NCBI RefSeq assembly: GCF_002154505.1
Contig: NZ_MUBM01000016.1
Span: 1 to 64,000 of the forward strand
Direction: 5' to 3'
From: Streptomyces carpinensis
GTDB lineage: Bacteria > Actinomycetota > Actinomycetes > Streptomycetales > Streptomycetaceae
Length of the DNA: 64,000 bases
In this document: positions 27,499-35,864 of the stretch, one piece after another
Layout of the letters: each line of letters starts with the position of its first letter
Numbering within the stretch: the stretch's first letter is position 1
The notes under the pieces: model-generated
Told to the model about the DNA's origin: nothing
The model's input: the letters and a program-made list of their open reading frames with translations, nothing else
The model's database searches: none
Made by a program: the position numbers and the translations under genes

Positions 27499-28407
27499 TC
27501 AGGTGAGTACGATTTTCTTGCCGCCGGCCTGCCCGGCGGACACCCGGGCGAAAGCGGCCGGCCCCTCATTCAAAGGGAGCGCTTCCACGTTCTGCTTCAG
27601 CTTTCCTTCCACGACCGCCTCCGCCAGATGGGCAAGCTGAGCGGCATCAGGCCGGACGTAGAGATCCGTAGCGGTGATACCACGCTCTGCCGCTGGCGCG
27701 TCCGAGGTCAGCGACACCAGACGCCCACCGTCCCGCACCAGCGACAGCGCGGCCTGCGCGGTACCACCAGCAGCGATCAGCGCACCATCGAACCCACCAC
27801 GAACCCGACCCGCCCAATCCGAGTCGTGGTAGTCGACAACCTCCAACGCACCCAGACCACGCAGGCGCTCAGCAGCCGAAGCGGACGCCGTCACCGTCAC
27901 CTCGATCCCCCGAGCAGCAGCAATCTGCAACGCCAGCACACCGGTCGCCCCACCACCATTGGTGATCAGAAGCCGCTGCCCCCGGGTGAGCCCCAGCGCC
28001 TCCAGCGACTGGTACGCCGTGAGCCCGGCAACCGGCAGCGCCCCCGCCTGCACCGGATCCAGCCCCGCCGGGCAGATCGCAGCACTGGCCGCAGTGATCA
28101 GCACCCGCTGAGCCCAAAAGCCACTGCCACCGGGCAACGGAGCCTCATGCGCAAGCACCCGGTCACCGACAGCAAAGCCCTCGACATCCGAACCCGCAGC
28201 CACAACCCGGCCCACGCCCTCTACACCCAGCGCCGCTGGCGGACGCAGCCCCACATCCCAGCCCGCACCGTTCAGCAACCGATCCCACGGACCGACCCCG
28301 GCCGCCTCCACCTCCAGCAGAAGCTGACCAGCACCAGGAGCCGACGGCTCAGGCACCTCCAGGAGGACGACGTCCGCGTCGGGTCCGGACACTCCGCTTG
28401 CCTTCAT
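27499..28407 (-). CDS. NADP-dependent quinone-oxidoreductase-like MDR enzyme
   Basis: A 302-residue medium-chain dehydrogenase/reductase of the zinc-free quinone reductase type. The N-terminal GroES-like domain has AAGVGPWDRLL and LGVEGVGRVVAAGSDV. The Rossmann domain has LLITNGGGATGVLALQIA as its nucleotide-binding loop. No structural or catalytic zinc cysteines are visible, as expected for QOR-like enzymes that reduce quinones or reactive alkenals with NADPH. ATG 28407 has AAGGG seven bases upstream and is preferred over the longer frame. A detoxification role fits its neighbours. Confidence 0.92.
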   Translation of the reverse strand: MKASGVSGPDADVVLLEVPEPSAPGAGQLLLEVEAAGVGPWDRLLNGAGWDVGLRPPAALGVEGVGRVVAAGSDVEGFAVGDRVLAHEAPLPGGSGFWAQRVLITAASAAICPAGLDPVQAGALPVAGLTAYQSLEALGLTRGQRLLITNGGGATGVLALQIAAARGIEVTVTASASAAERLRGLGALEVVDYHDSDWAGRVRGGFDGALIAAGGTAQAALSLVRDGGRLVSLTSDAPAAERGITATDLYVRPDAAQLAHLAEAVVEGKLKQNVEALPLNEGPAAFARVSAGQAGGKKIVLT

Positions 28408-28482
28408 GGTTATCCCTTCACTTGGTCCGGCCGACGGTAGGTACAGGCCGGCCGCCATATCTTCACTCTGAGGTTTCGGCGC

Positions 28483-29031
28483 TCAACTGGGCACACCGAC
28501 CGAGCTGGCGGAGGGGATGTCGATGTCGGTCTGGTTGACGTTGTTGAGAAAATTGGTCAGCAGGGCCTGCACTGCGACCGTGACGATCGCCAAGATCTGC
28601 GGGTCGGTGTAGCCGGCGCCGCGCACAGCCGCGAGGTCTGCGTCGCTGACTCGCCCGCGGCTCTCGACCACTCGTTGAGCGAAGCGAGCGGCTGCGGCGC
28701 GCTTGGGGTCGACCGAGTTCCCGGCGCGAGCCAGTTCGATGTCGTCGCTCGACATTCCGCCGAGTTCGGACGATACGTACGTGTGCATCGCCAGACAGTA
28801 AGCGCAACCGTTGGCCTCCGAGACCGCGAGCGCGATGGTGTGCCGCGTCTTCGCGTCCAGAACGCGACTCATGGTGCTCTGCAGCGTCACGACGGCGTCC
28901 AGAACGGTCGGGTTCGACGCGATGGTCTTGAACATGTTCGGGACGAAGCCGAGCTGTGCGCCAATGTTGTCGAGGATGCCTTGCGCTCCCGCGGGGACAT
29001 CGTCGGGAGAGGGAACGTTCAGTCGTGACAT
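28483..29031 (-). CDS. AhpD/carboxymuconolactone decarboxylase-family peroxidase-like protein
   Basis: A 182-residue complete AhpD-fold protein. Glu72, the CxxC pair Cys76/Cys79 and His83 (SEANGCAYCLAMH) form the proton-relay and thiol site of alkylhydroperoxidase-like proteins. The N-terminal extension (GILDNIGAQLGFVPNMF) marks the peroxidase-related subfamily. ATG 29031 has GGAGG upstream. It is divergent from a TetR gene across 142 bases carrying two identical operators, so it is probably repressed by that TetR. The next two genes downstream may be in the same operon (76- and 117-base gaps). Confidence 0.93.
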   Translation of the reverse strand: MSRLNVPSPDDVPAGAQGILDNIGAQLGFVPNMFKTIASNPTVLDAVVTLQSTMSRVLDAKTRHTIALAVSEANGCAYCLAMHTYVSSELGGMSSDDIELARAGNSVDPKRAAAARFAQRVVESRGRVSDADLAAVRGAGYTDPQILAIVTVAVQALLTNFLNNVNQTDIDIPSASSVGVPS

Positions 29032-29093
29032 AGCGAATCAACCTCCGGTAGGTGTGCGAGTGGTCGCCGAGCCCAGCTCAGGCCGAGCTTTTT

Positions 29094-29109
29094 TGGGCTT
29101 GGTAGCCCA
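29094..29109. promoter_or_regulatory. TetR operator, copy 1
   Basis: Perfect inverted repeat TGGGCT-TGGT-AGCCCA between the divergent AhpD-like and TetR genes. The same arms recur 43 bases further on. This is the upstream copy relative to the TetR gene and lies nearer the AhpD-like gene. Confidence 0.75.
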
Positions 29110-29136
29110 CTTCCCAGAGCTAACACCGCCCAAGAC

Positions 29137-29152
29137 TGGGCTGTCAAGCCCA
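29137..29152. promoter_or_regulatory. TetR operator, copy 2
   Basis: Perfect inverted repeat TGGGCT-GTCA-AGCCCA. It lies 21 bases before the TetR start codon, just upstream of or overlapping a possible promoter with TATCGT at 29161-29166. Identical arms and spacer length in both copies argue for real binding sites of one dimeric regulator. Confidence 0.75.
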
Positions 29153-29173
29153 CTCTGCGGTATCGTGTGACGT

Positions 29174-29827
29174 ATGGAAGCCACGACACGAGCTCGGGTG
29201 CCTCACAAGCTCACGGACAAGGGCCAGGCGACGCGTACCCGGATCCTGGAGCATGCCGCGGAACTCATCTACACGAAGGGTGTCCACGCGACGAACAACG
29301 AGCAGCTCCGCCGCGCCGCCGGCGTCAGCGGGTCACAGCTCAACCACTACTTCCCGACCAAGGAGAGCCTCGTCCTGGCAGTCATCGCATGGCAGGCCGA
29401 TCGCGTCCTCGCATTCCATCGCGGTGAGCGATTCGCCTGCTTCGACAACCTCGACGCGTTTCGGGCGTGGGCGGATTTCTACGTCGGCTACGAGCGCGCC
29501 TACCAGGAAGGCTGCAGCCTCGGCTCCCTTGCGAGCGAGATCATCAAGACCGACCTTGACGTTCACGACGAGCTCGCGAGTGCGTTCGACCAGTGGCGGG
29601 ACATCTTCCGCGACGGGCTCCAGCACATGCAGCGACTCGGCCGCATCAGCACTGACGCGGATCCGACGCAGCTGGCCAATCTGCTTCTCTCCGCATTCCA
29701 GGGCGGCAGCCTCCTCGCTCAGGTCGCTCGGGACATCACCCCGCTGAAGGACGCGTTGCAGGCAGCCATCGATTACGTGCAGACCTTCGTGAGGTCTCCC
29801 GAAGTCGACGTACTGCAGGTTCGCTAG
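29174..29827 (+). CDS. TetR/AcrR-family repressor
   Basis: A 217-residue regulator. The TetR helix-turn-helix lies at about residues 22-68 (ATRTRILEHAAELI, then LRRAAGVSGSQLNHYFPTKESL). The C-terminal ligand domain resembles TetR_C subfamilies of QacR/YxaF-like proteins and has one Cys (EGCSLGSLASE) that could serve as a redox or electrophile sensor. No Shine-Dalgarno is visible before ATG 29174, and a TATCGT -10-like box sits 7 bases upstream, so the mRNA is probably leaderless. It likely represses itself and the divergent AhpD-like gene through the paired operators. Confidence 0.93.
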   Translation: MEATTRARVPHKLTDKGQATRTRILEHAAELIYTKGVHATNNEQLRRAAGVSGSQLNHYFPTKESLVLAVIAWQADRVLAFHRGERFACFDNLDAFRAWADFYVGYERAYQEGCSLGSLASEIIKTDLDVHDELASAFDQWRDIFRDGLQHMQRLGRISTDADPTQLANLLLSAFQGGSLLAQVARDITPLKDALQAAIDYVQTFVRSPEVDVLQVR

Positions 29828-29969
29828 CCCTCGACGGGCTGAGACTGCCCATCGAACACGAGAAGGGTCGCATCCTCGACGGCGGGCCCAGGCGGCAGTC
29901 GAGCATCCGACTCATGAGGCGGGCGCGCAAGACCGTCGTGGCGCGTGCAGATCTCCGCGGTAGTGCGGC

Positions 29970-30403
29970 TTGTCGTTCAGCAAGGTCGCGGCCCATCCGT
30001 GGCGACACCTTCGCTTCGCACCGCGCTCTTGGCATGCGTCAGCCAGCTGACGTACTCCTTCGCGACCGCGAACTCGTCGACCATGGCCTCCGGGCGCAGC
30101 GGCCCGGCCAGCACCGGCACCGCCGCGGCCAGATCCACCAGCACCACCTCGTGACCCGGGCCGGCCCTCAGCGACCAGCTCGGCGTAGGACTCGACCACG
30201 CTGCTGCCGGAGACACCGAGATCCGCGGCGAGTGAGCGGGAGGCCGGCAGCTGGCTGCCGGGCGCCAGACGCCCCGTGCGCACGGCCTCCCTCAAGGCGT
30301 CCGTGAGCCCTGCGCGCAGCCCGGGTCCGCGCAGCTCCAGATGGAGGTCGGCGCCGAACGCGAAGGGCGGGTCGGTCGCGGAATTGGTCCGGGAATCTGT
30401 CAT
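29970..30403 (-). pseudogene. GntR/MocR-family regulator, truncated
   Basis: The frame from ATG 30403 gives a GntR winged helix (FGADLHLELRGPGLRAGL, LREAVRTGRLAPGSQLPASR, LAADLGVSGSSVVESYAELV), typical of the N terminus of MocR/PdxR-type regulators. After about 80 residues the frame loses family character, and the aminotransferase-like domain (normally about 350 residues) is absent. A second frame (about 29980-30160) reads DLAAAVPVLAGPLRPEAMVDEF, coding-like but of another origin. So only the DNA-binding part survives. Confidence 0.7.
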
Positions 30404-30450
30404 ATAAATGGACCGTACTCCCGTGCCACTGAGACCGTAGCGTTATCGGC

Positions 30451-32371
30451 ATGCCCCTGAACGAAGCGATGCGCGAGATGTCCAAGGCAGCGGTCGCGAT
30501 GCTCGACGAGCATGGGACGGTGGTCGCATGGACGCAGGCCGCCGAGCAGCTTGTCGGCTACCCCGCCGCGGAGGTGGTGGGCCGGTCCGTCGCACGCGTA
30601 CTGCCATTTTCCGAGGAAACGCCGACGACATCGGCATTCATCGAGCAGTGCGGTGTCCAAAAGGACTGGTCGGGCACGATGGCGGTGCGCCACCGAGACG
30701 GCCGTATGCTCAACATCAACTACCGGCTCTCGATGTTGTGGGGGCAGGACGGAACATTCCGGTGGCTTGTGTCCACCACCGACATCGACACGCTCTCCCG
30801 GGAAGCGAGAGACGGATCGGTGCAGGAGGCGCTTCTCACCCGCGCGCTTATCGGCATCGTCGTTCGTGACCCGCAGCTACTTTGCGTCTGGGTGAACGAC
30901 ACGATGGCGAGCCACGACGGCACCTCCCGTGACCGGCGGCTCGGTCGGCGACTCACCGATTCGCTGCCCGGTTTCGAGGCCGAAGCCCTTGAAGCGGTGA
31001 TGGAGCAGGTGCTGGCGAGCGGCACCTCCACGGTCCACGAGTACCGGGCGTGGCCGCCGGACGATCCGCGCCGGGAGCACGCATTCTCGACCTCGTTCTT
31101 CTGCCTCCAGGACGCGGACGGCAAGGCGCTGGGGGTGTGCAGCATAAGCGTGGATGTCACCGGTAGTCAGCGGGCGCGCGAGCGCCTTGCCATCCTCAGC
31201 CAAGCCAGCACGCGCATCCTTGGACAACGCCCGCCAGTACGCCCGCGAACACGCCACGGCCCTCGCCCTCCAACGCAACCTGCTCCCGCACCGTTTGATG
31301 GGCGGCGCGGCGGTGGAAGTGGCCTCGCGCTACCTGCCCGCCGACACGGACGCCGGCGTCGGAGGCGACTGGTTCGACGTGATCCCGCTGTCCGGCGCCC
31401 GGGTGGCCCTCGTCGTCGGCGACGTGGTCGGACACGGCATCAACGCCGCCGCGACCATGGGCAGGCTCCGCACCGCCGTACGCACGCTCGCCCACATGGA
31501 GCTGCCCCCCGACGAACTGCTGGCCCGCCTCGATGACACCTTCCAACGACTGGCCGAGGAAGACACCGACGTCCCGGACCAGCCCCCCGCGCTGATAGGC
31601 GCCACCTGCCTGTATACCGTCTACGACCCGGTCACCCACCAATGCACCATGGCGGCGGCCGGGCACCCCCCGCCCGCGATCGTCGACCCGCAGGGCCAGG
31701 CCACCTTCCCCGACCTTCCCACCGGAGCCCCACTCGGCCTCGGGCTGGGCGTCCCTTTCGAGGCCATGGAGCTGGAACTGCCCGAGGGAAGTCTCCTCGC
31801 CCTGTACACCGACGGGCTGATCGAAACCCGCGACGACGACATCGACGCCGGAATGCACCGCCTGGGCACCGCCCTGGCACAACCAAGTCCCTCCCTGGAA
31901 AACCTCTGCACCCGAGCGACGGAAGGCTTTCCAGGCCAGGCACCATCCGACGACATCACCCTGCTCCTGGCGCGGACCCGCTCACTCAGCCCCACCCAGG
32001 TCGCCTCCTGGACGCTGCCGAGCGACCAGAGCGCTGCCCGCAGCGCCCGGCACATGGCAGCCCGCCAACTGTCCGCATGGGGCCTGGAAGAGCTCCAGGG
32101 CCCCACCGAGCTGATCGTCAGTGAACTGGTCACCAACGCCCTCCGCCACAGCACAGGCCCGATCGGACTGCGCTTGATCCAGCACCACGTTCTGACCTGC
32201 GAAGTGTTCGATACCAACGGCAACTCCCCGCGTCTGCGTCACGTAACCAGCGTCGACGAGAACGGACGCGGCCTCTTCCTCGTCTCCCAGCTGTCCCACA
32301 GATGGGGCGCCCGCCCGGTATCGGGCGGCAAGGTCATCTGGGCCGAACAAGACCTGGCCTCCGCAGCCTGA
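30451..32371 (+). pseudogene. PAS-PAS-(GAF)-SpoIIE phosphatase-HATPase regulator, broken by an internal deletion
   Basis: The first frame (30451 to about 31205) has two PAS domains (VAMLDEHGTVVAWTQAAEQL; later IVVRDPQLLCVWVND) and ends RERLAILSQASTRI. The second frame (from about 31205 to 32371) starts LDNARQYAREHATALALQRN, the linker that follows the GAF domain in this family. It continues with a SpoIIE PP2C domain (GVGGDWFDVIPL, VGDVVGHGI, LYTDGLIE) and a C-terminal anti-sigma-like HATPase (ELIVSELVTNALRHS). The GAF domain is missing and the frame shifts at the junction. A shorter phosphatase-kinase protein could still be made from ATG 31154. Originally about 700 residues and likely a stress-sigma regulator. 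Confidence 0.85.
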
Positions 32372-32580
32372 CACGCACGGGCCTCCGGCACGTCACCCGC
32401 ACCCAACAAGCAACCGGACCATCCCTCTCCACCGCGAGCAGTATTCCCAACTGTGTTGGTGGGGCTCCGCGCCACGTGCAGGGGCATTCACGTGCGTTCA
32501 TGACCGCCCGGCCCTCGGTGCCGGGACGGCTTCGGGTCTCGCCTGAACGACCGTGAACGGGGCTGAATGAGACGGGAACT

Positions 32581-32611
32581 GAGACGGCCCGGTGTACGGC
32601 CGAACCGTCTC
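32581..32611. repeat. Inverted repeat GAGACGG...CCGTCTC, possible IS5-type end
   Basis: GAGACGG and CCGTCTC arms 17 bases apart, with CGG/CCG-rich inner sequence, lie just before an IS5-type transposase remnant. It may be the left terminal repeat of that element or a terminator for the preceding regulator gene. Confidence 0.4.
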
Positions 32612-32675
32612 GTGGGCGGTGTGACCTTCTGATCCGTAGCTCTACAGATATCGGTCGCAGACGGTTTCGGGATAT

Positions 32676-32995
32676 CGAAGTCGACCGCGCACCGCAGGTT
32701 CCTGATCTGGTCACGGGCCGGTGTGTGGGGCCGGCTGCATGAGGCGGTGCTGCACCGACTCGATGACGCCGGCCTCATCGACGTCTCGCGTGTGGTCCTC
32801 GACTCCGCTCACGTGCGGGCTGAAAAGGGGCGAACTCACAGGTCCGAGCCCCGTGGACCGCGTTAAGCCGGGTTCCAAGATGCACGTCCTGTCGGACGCG
32901 AACGGACTGCCCCTGGTCGTCGGCGTCTCGTCCGCCAACACCCACGACAGCGAAGCGCTGAAGCCCATGGTCGAGCAAAAAGCAACGATCCGCCC
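32676..32995 (+). mobile_element. IS5-family transposase remnant
   Basis: Frames in sequence read RLHEAVLHRLDDAGLIDVSR, VVLDSAHVRAEKG, then after a small shift GPSPVDRVKPGSKMHVLSDA and LPLVVGVSSANTHDSEALKP. This is the central part of Streptomyces IS5-type (DDE) transposases. Both ends are lost and at least one frameshift is present, so it is inactive. The sequence stops just before the MsrB gene. Confidence 0.8.
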
Positions 32996-33045
32996 AGCGC
33001 TGCTCACCTCCCGAAGCAGCGCTCCCATCTCTGAAGGATGAAGTC

Positions 33046-33447
33046 ATGGCGTACGATATCGAGAAGTCAAACGCCGAGTGGCGCGCGGAGCTCAGCCCGG
33101 AGGAATACAGGGTGCTGCGCGGAGCTGAGGACGAAGCGGCCTTCACGGGAGAGTACACCGATGCCAAAGAAAAGGGTGTTTACTCCTGCAGGGCCTGCGG
33201 CGCTGATCTTTTCACCTCTGCGGAAAAATTCTACTCTCGCTGTGGCTGGCCTGCGTTCTACGACCCCAAGGATCTCGACTCGGTCGAAGTGCAGCAGAGC
33301 GAGTCCCCCCATCCCGTGGTTCGGTGCGCTCGTTGTGGGTCGTATCTTGGAGAATTGTTCGAGGGTGAGGGATTTGCGACACCGACGGACAAGCGATACT
33401 GCATCAACAGCCTCTCCCTGCGGCTGAAGCCTGACGATTCCGAATAA
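33046..33447 (+). CDS. msrB: Peptide-methionine (R)-S-oxide reductase MsrB, four-Cys zinc type
   Basis: A 133-residue MsrB. The structural zinc ligands Cys48/Cys51 and Cys94/Cys97 are present (CRAC and CARC). Cys119 in RYCINSLSLRL is the catalytic cysteine, and Cys66 in SRCGWPAFY can resolve the sulfenic acid. The usual SHLGHVF active-site motif is altered to SYLGELF, so two conserved His positions are changed. The start has AAGGATG upstream. Codon third positions are richer in A/T than in neighbours, and IS scars lie on both sides, both signs of transfer. It repairs methionine-R-sulfoxide in proteins. Confidence 0.93.
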   Translation: MAYDIEKSNAEWRAELSPEEYRVLRGAEDEAAFTGEYTDAKEKGVYSCRACGADLFTSAEKFYSRCGWPAFYDPKDLDSVEVQQSESPHPVVRCARCGSYLGELFEGEGFATPTDKRYCINSLSLRLKPDDSE

Positions 33448-33884
33448 TCCGAATGAGTGTTCCGTCTTCACTTTGAGCTGGCCACGTGCAGGGTGAGGAC
33501 CGCTTGGACGAGACTCGTGATGCCTGCTCGACGGGGGCGCGGGCACCGGGATCTCGACACCGAGCTGCTCTCGCCCGTGAGCCCGAAGGGCCCCGGCCAG
33601 CACCGGGCCGACGAAGCGAAGACCGCGGGCAAGACGTGCCCCGTCCGCCGACCCTGCGCCAGTCGGGCTCTCGCCACAGCACATCAGTACGGAATCTGGG
33701 GCGGCACGCACGAGGAAGAACTGAAACGCACGGTGCCGAAACTTTCGTCATGGTCTTCCCAGTGCTCTGCGAGACGTCGTCGACGGGTGAAATGAGGGCC
33801 ACGGACGGCGGATCAAAAGCGGGCCACTGCGTGATCTCTTGATCATCCTGACTTCACTGGTACGGGAGTCAGGAGGGAAGAGAG
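33448..33884. other. Intergenic region, no gene supported
   Basis: About 440 bases between msrB and the IS21 remnant. Frames lack motifs. The last 45 bases (TGATCATCCTGACTTC...) are likely the left end of the IS21 remnant. Confidence 0.35.
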
Positions 33885-34199
33885 GTGATCGGCGTGGAGG
33901 ACTGGGCTGAGATCCGTCGGCTGCACCGGGCCGAGGGCCTGTCGGCGCGGGCGGTGGCTCGGAAGTTGGGGATTTCCAGGGGCACCGTGCTGCGGGCCCT
34001 GGCCTCGGACCGGCCGCCGGTCTACCAGCGCCCGCTGAAGGGCTCGGCGGTTGATGCGGTCGAACCCGCCATCCGCGAGCTGTTGAAGCAGAGTCCGACG
34101 ATGCCGGCCACGGTGATCGCCGAGCGGATCGGCTGGGACCGCGGCCTGACCATCCTCAAGGAGCGGGTGCGCGAGCTGCGGCCCGCCTACCTGCCGATC
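33840..34199 (+). mobile_element. IS21-family istA remnant (N-terminal third)
   Basis: From GTG 33885 the frame reads an IstA N terminus: VEDWAEIRRLHRAEGLSARA, then VARKLGISRGTVLRALASDR (helix-turn-helix), PLKGSAVDAVEPAIREL, MPATVIAERIGWDRGLTILK and RELRPAYLPI. It then runs without a stop into an inverted IS481-type fragment at about 34199, so the joint frame continues to 34475 as nonsense. Sequence before 33885 probably contains the IS21 left end. Only about 105 of some 400-500 IstA residues remain. Confidence 0.8.
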
Positions 34200-34450
34200 G
34201 GCCCGATCCGAGCCGGGCCCAGCTTGCGCTCCTGCCGCAGGCGGCAGACCCGCTCCTCCACCGCTACCGCAGTCCGATGTGGCGTCCTGTGGCGGCGGCT
34301 GGAACGGTCGGCCGGCCCGGCCTGCCCCTCCTGCCTCCAGCGACGTACCCACTTGTGTGCTGTAGTGCGGGAGATACCCATCTCGGCGGCCACATGCGCG
34401 ACGGGACGGCCCGACGGACACGCTCGGCCAGTAGCCTCACGTAGTGGCAC
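34200..34450 (-). mobile_element. IS481-family transposase remnant (N-terminal helix-turn-helix)
   Basis: The reverse strand reads [20 protein letters not shown], then [20 protein letters not shown] and VEERVCRLRQERKLGPARIG: the helix-turn-helix and linker of IS481-type integrases. The integrase core is absent. One side joins the IS21 fragment head to tail; the other side runs into the 3' end of msrA. Confidence 0.75.
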
Positions 34451-34902
34451 GTATGCGCGCCGGAATAGCGTCTGAGGTAGTTCTGGTGCTCGGGCTCCGC
34501 CTCCCAGAACGTGCCTGCCGGCACCACCTCCGTGATCACCTTCCTGGGCCACAGGCCCGAGGCACTGACGTCGGCGATCGTGGCCGCGGCGATCCGGCTC
34601 TGCTCCTCGCCCACGTAGAAAATGGCGGACCTGTAGCTGGTGCCCAGGCCGTCGCCGTGGCGGTTCAACGTGGTGGGGTCGTGGACCTGGAAGAAGAACT
34701 CGAGGATGGAACGGTAGCTGGTCTTGGAAGGATCGTAGGTGATCTCAACCGACTCCGCGTGGCCACCGTGGTTCCGGTAGGTCGGATTCACTACTTCGCC
34801 GTCCGTGTAGCCCACCCGGGTGGCGACCACGCCCGGCAGCGCGCGAAACAACTCCTGCAGGCCCCAGAAGCACCCTCCGGCCAATACGGCCGCCTCCATC
34901 AT
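34264..34902 (-). CDS. msrA: Peptide-methionine (S)-S-oxide reductase MsrA with altered C terminus
   Basis: A 212-residue frame. Residues 1 to about 155 are a normal MsrA: catalytic Cys11 in GGCFWG, then [47 protein letters not shown]. After CHYVR the frame enters an IS481-type fragment and adds about 50 foreign residues. The usual C-terminal resolving cysteines are not certain. Enzymatic core intact, so probably active on methionine-S-sulfoxide, but tail odd. GGGGAAGG lies before the start. Pairs functionally with the msrB genes at 33046 and 37621. Confidence 0.88.
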   Translation of the reverse strand: MMEAAVLAGGCFWGLQELFRALPGVVATRVGYTDGEVVNPTYRNHGGHAESVEITYDPSKTSYRSILEFFFQVHDPTTLNRHGDGLGTSYRSAIFYVGEEQSRIAAATIADVSASGLWPRKVITEVVPAGTFWEAEPEHQNYLRRYSGAHTCHYVRLLAERVRRAVPSRMWPPRWVSPALQHTSGYVAGGRRGRPGRPTVPAAATGRHIGLR

Positions 34903-35264
34903 GTGGGACTGCCTTCCCCTTCGACGTGGATCAACATTTGCCCCGACCTACGAGGTTGAGGCCGGCCGGGGCCACCGCCGTGCGTCTCGGAAACCCGACC
35001 ACCCCCGCTCACGACGATTAGCGGACCCGAGCGCGGTTTCCTTTCCCGAGGGGCAGTGCTTTGGCGTGCTGCTTCGGTGTGGCTCAATTGGCGGCCGCCG
35101 GGCACTTCGACTGACTGCGCCATGTCTGGAGCGACGGCGCGCCGAAGGCGGAGATGCGGCTGAGGGCTGTGGGAGATAAGAAAGATAAGAGGCGTGTGTT
35201 CGCCGTCGTTGATACTTTTTAGGGGCGCTAGCCCTGCTTCCGACGAGCCGATGGGACGGCCAGC
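34903..35264. other. Divergent intergenic region between msrA and the molybdoenzyme gene
   Basis: About 360 bases. It must carry both promoters. A less GC-rich patch at 35165-35225 (GGGAGATAAGAAAGATAAGAGG) precedes the molybdoenzyme gene. No clear dyad was seen. Confidence 0.4.
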
Positions 35265-35864
35265 ATGGCGATCATCTCGCGCGGTTTCCACGGCCGACGG
35301 CCGCCCGCGGGCAGGAAGCTGCCACCCGGACAATACGAGACCACGGGCTTTCCGGTCCTCTCGGCCGGACCCACGCCGTGGATAAGCACAGACAAGTGGG
35401 AGCTGTCCGTCACCACGGAGACCGGGAGGCGGCACAGCTGGGACTGGACCGCCCTCACGAAGCTGCCGTCGGAAACCCCGACGGCAGACCTCCACTGCGT
35501 GACCAAGTGGTCGAAGTTCGGCACCCGGTGGCAGGGGGTGTCTTTGGACGTCCTGCTCGCCGATGTCGAGACGGCTGCCGAGTACGTGCTCGTCTCCTCC
35601 TACGGGGGCTACACCACGAACCTCCCGCTGGAGGATCTTCTGGACGGCAAGGCCTGGATCGCGTACGGCTACGACGGCCGGCCGCTCGCCCCCGAGCATG
35701 GCGGTCCGGCCCGACTGCTCGTCCCGCACCTCTACCTCTGGAAGTCCGCGAAGTGGGTGCATGGACTGGAGTTGCGGGAGAACGACACCCCGGGGTTCTG
35801 GGAGAGCGCCGGCTACCACAATTACGGAGACCCGTGGCAAGAACAGCGGTATCGAGGAGACTAG
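35265..35864 (+). CDS. Sulfite-oxidase-like molybdopterin oxidoreductase (YuiH/MsrP-related)
   Basis: A 199-residue single-domain SUOX-fold protein. Cys78 in HCVTKWSKF is the expected molybdenum ligand. WISTDKWELSV, VSSYGGYTTNLPLEDLLDG, LAPEHGGPARLLVPHLYLWK and the terminal ENDTPGFWESAGYHNYGDPW follow the family order. No Tat signal, so it is cytoplasmic, unlike MsrP/YedY. It overlaps the flavin reductase gene by 31 bases and is followed by DUF6510, a set that recurs in actinobacteria. Substrate unknown; sulfoxide reduction is an inference from the Msr neighbours. Confidence 0.9.
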   Translation: MAIISRGFHGRRPPAGRKLPPGQYETTGFPVLSAGPTPWISTDKWELSVTTETGRRHSWDWTALTKLPSETPTADLHCVTKWSKFGTRWQGVSLDVLLADVETAAEYVLVSSYGGYTTNLPLEDLLDGKAWIAYGYDGRPLAPEHGGPARLLVPHLYLWKSAKWVHGLELRENDTPGFWESAGYHNYGDPWQEQRYRGD

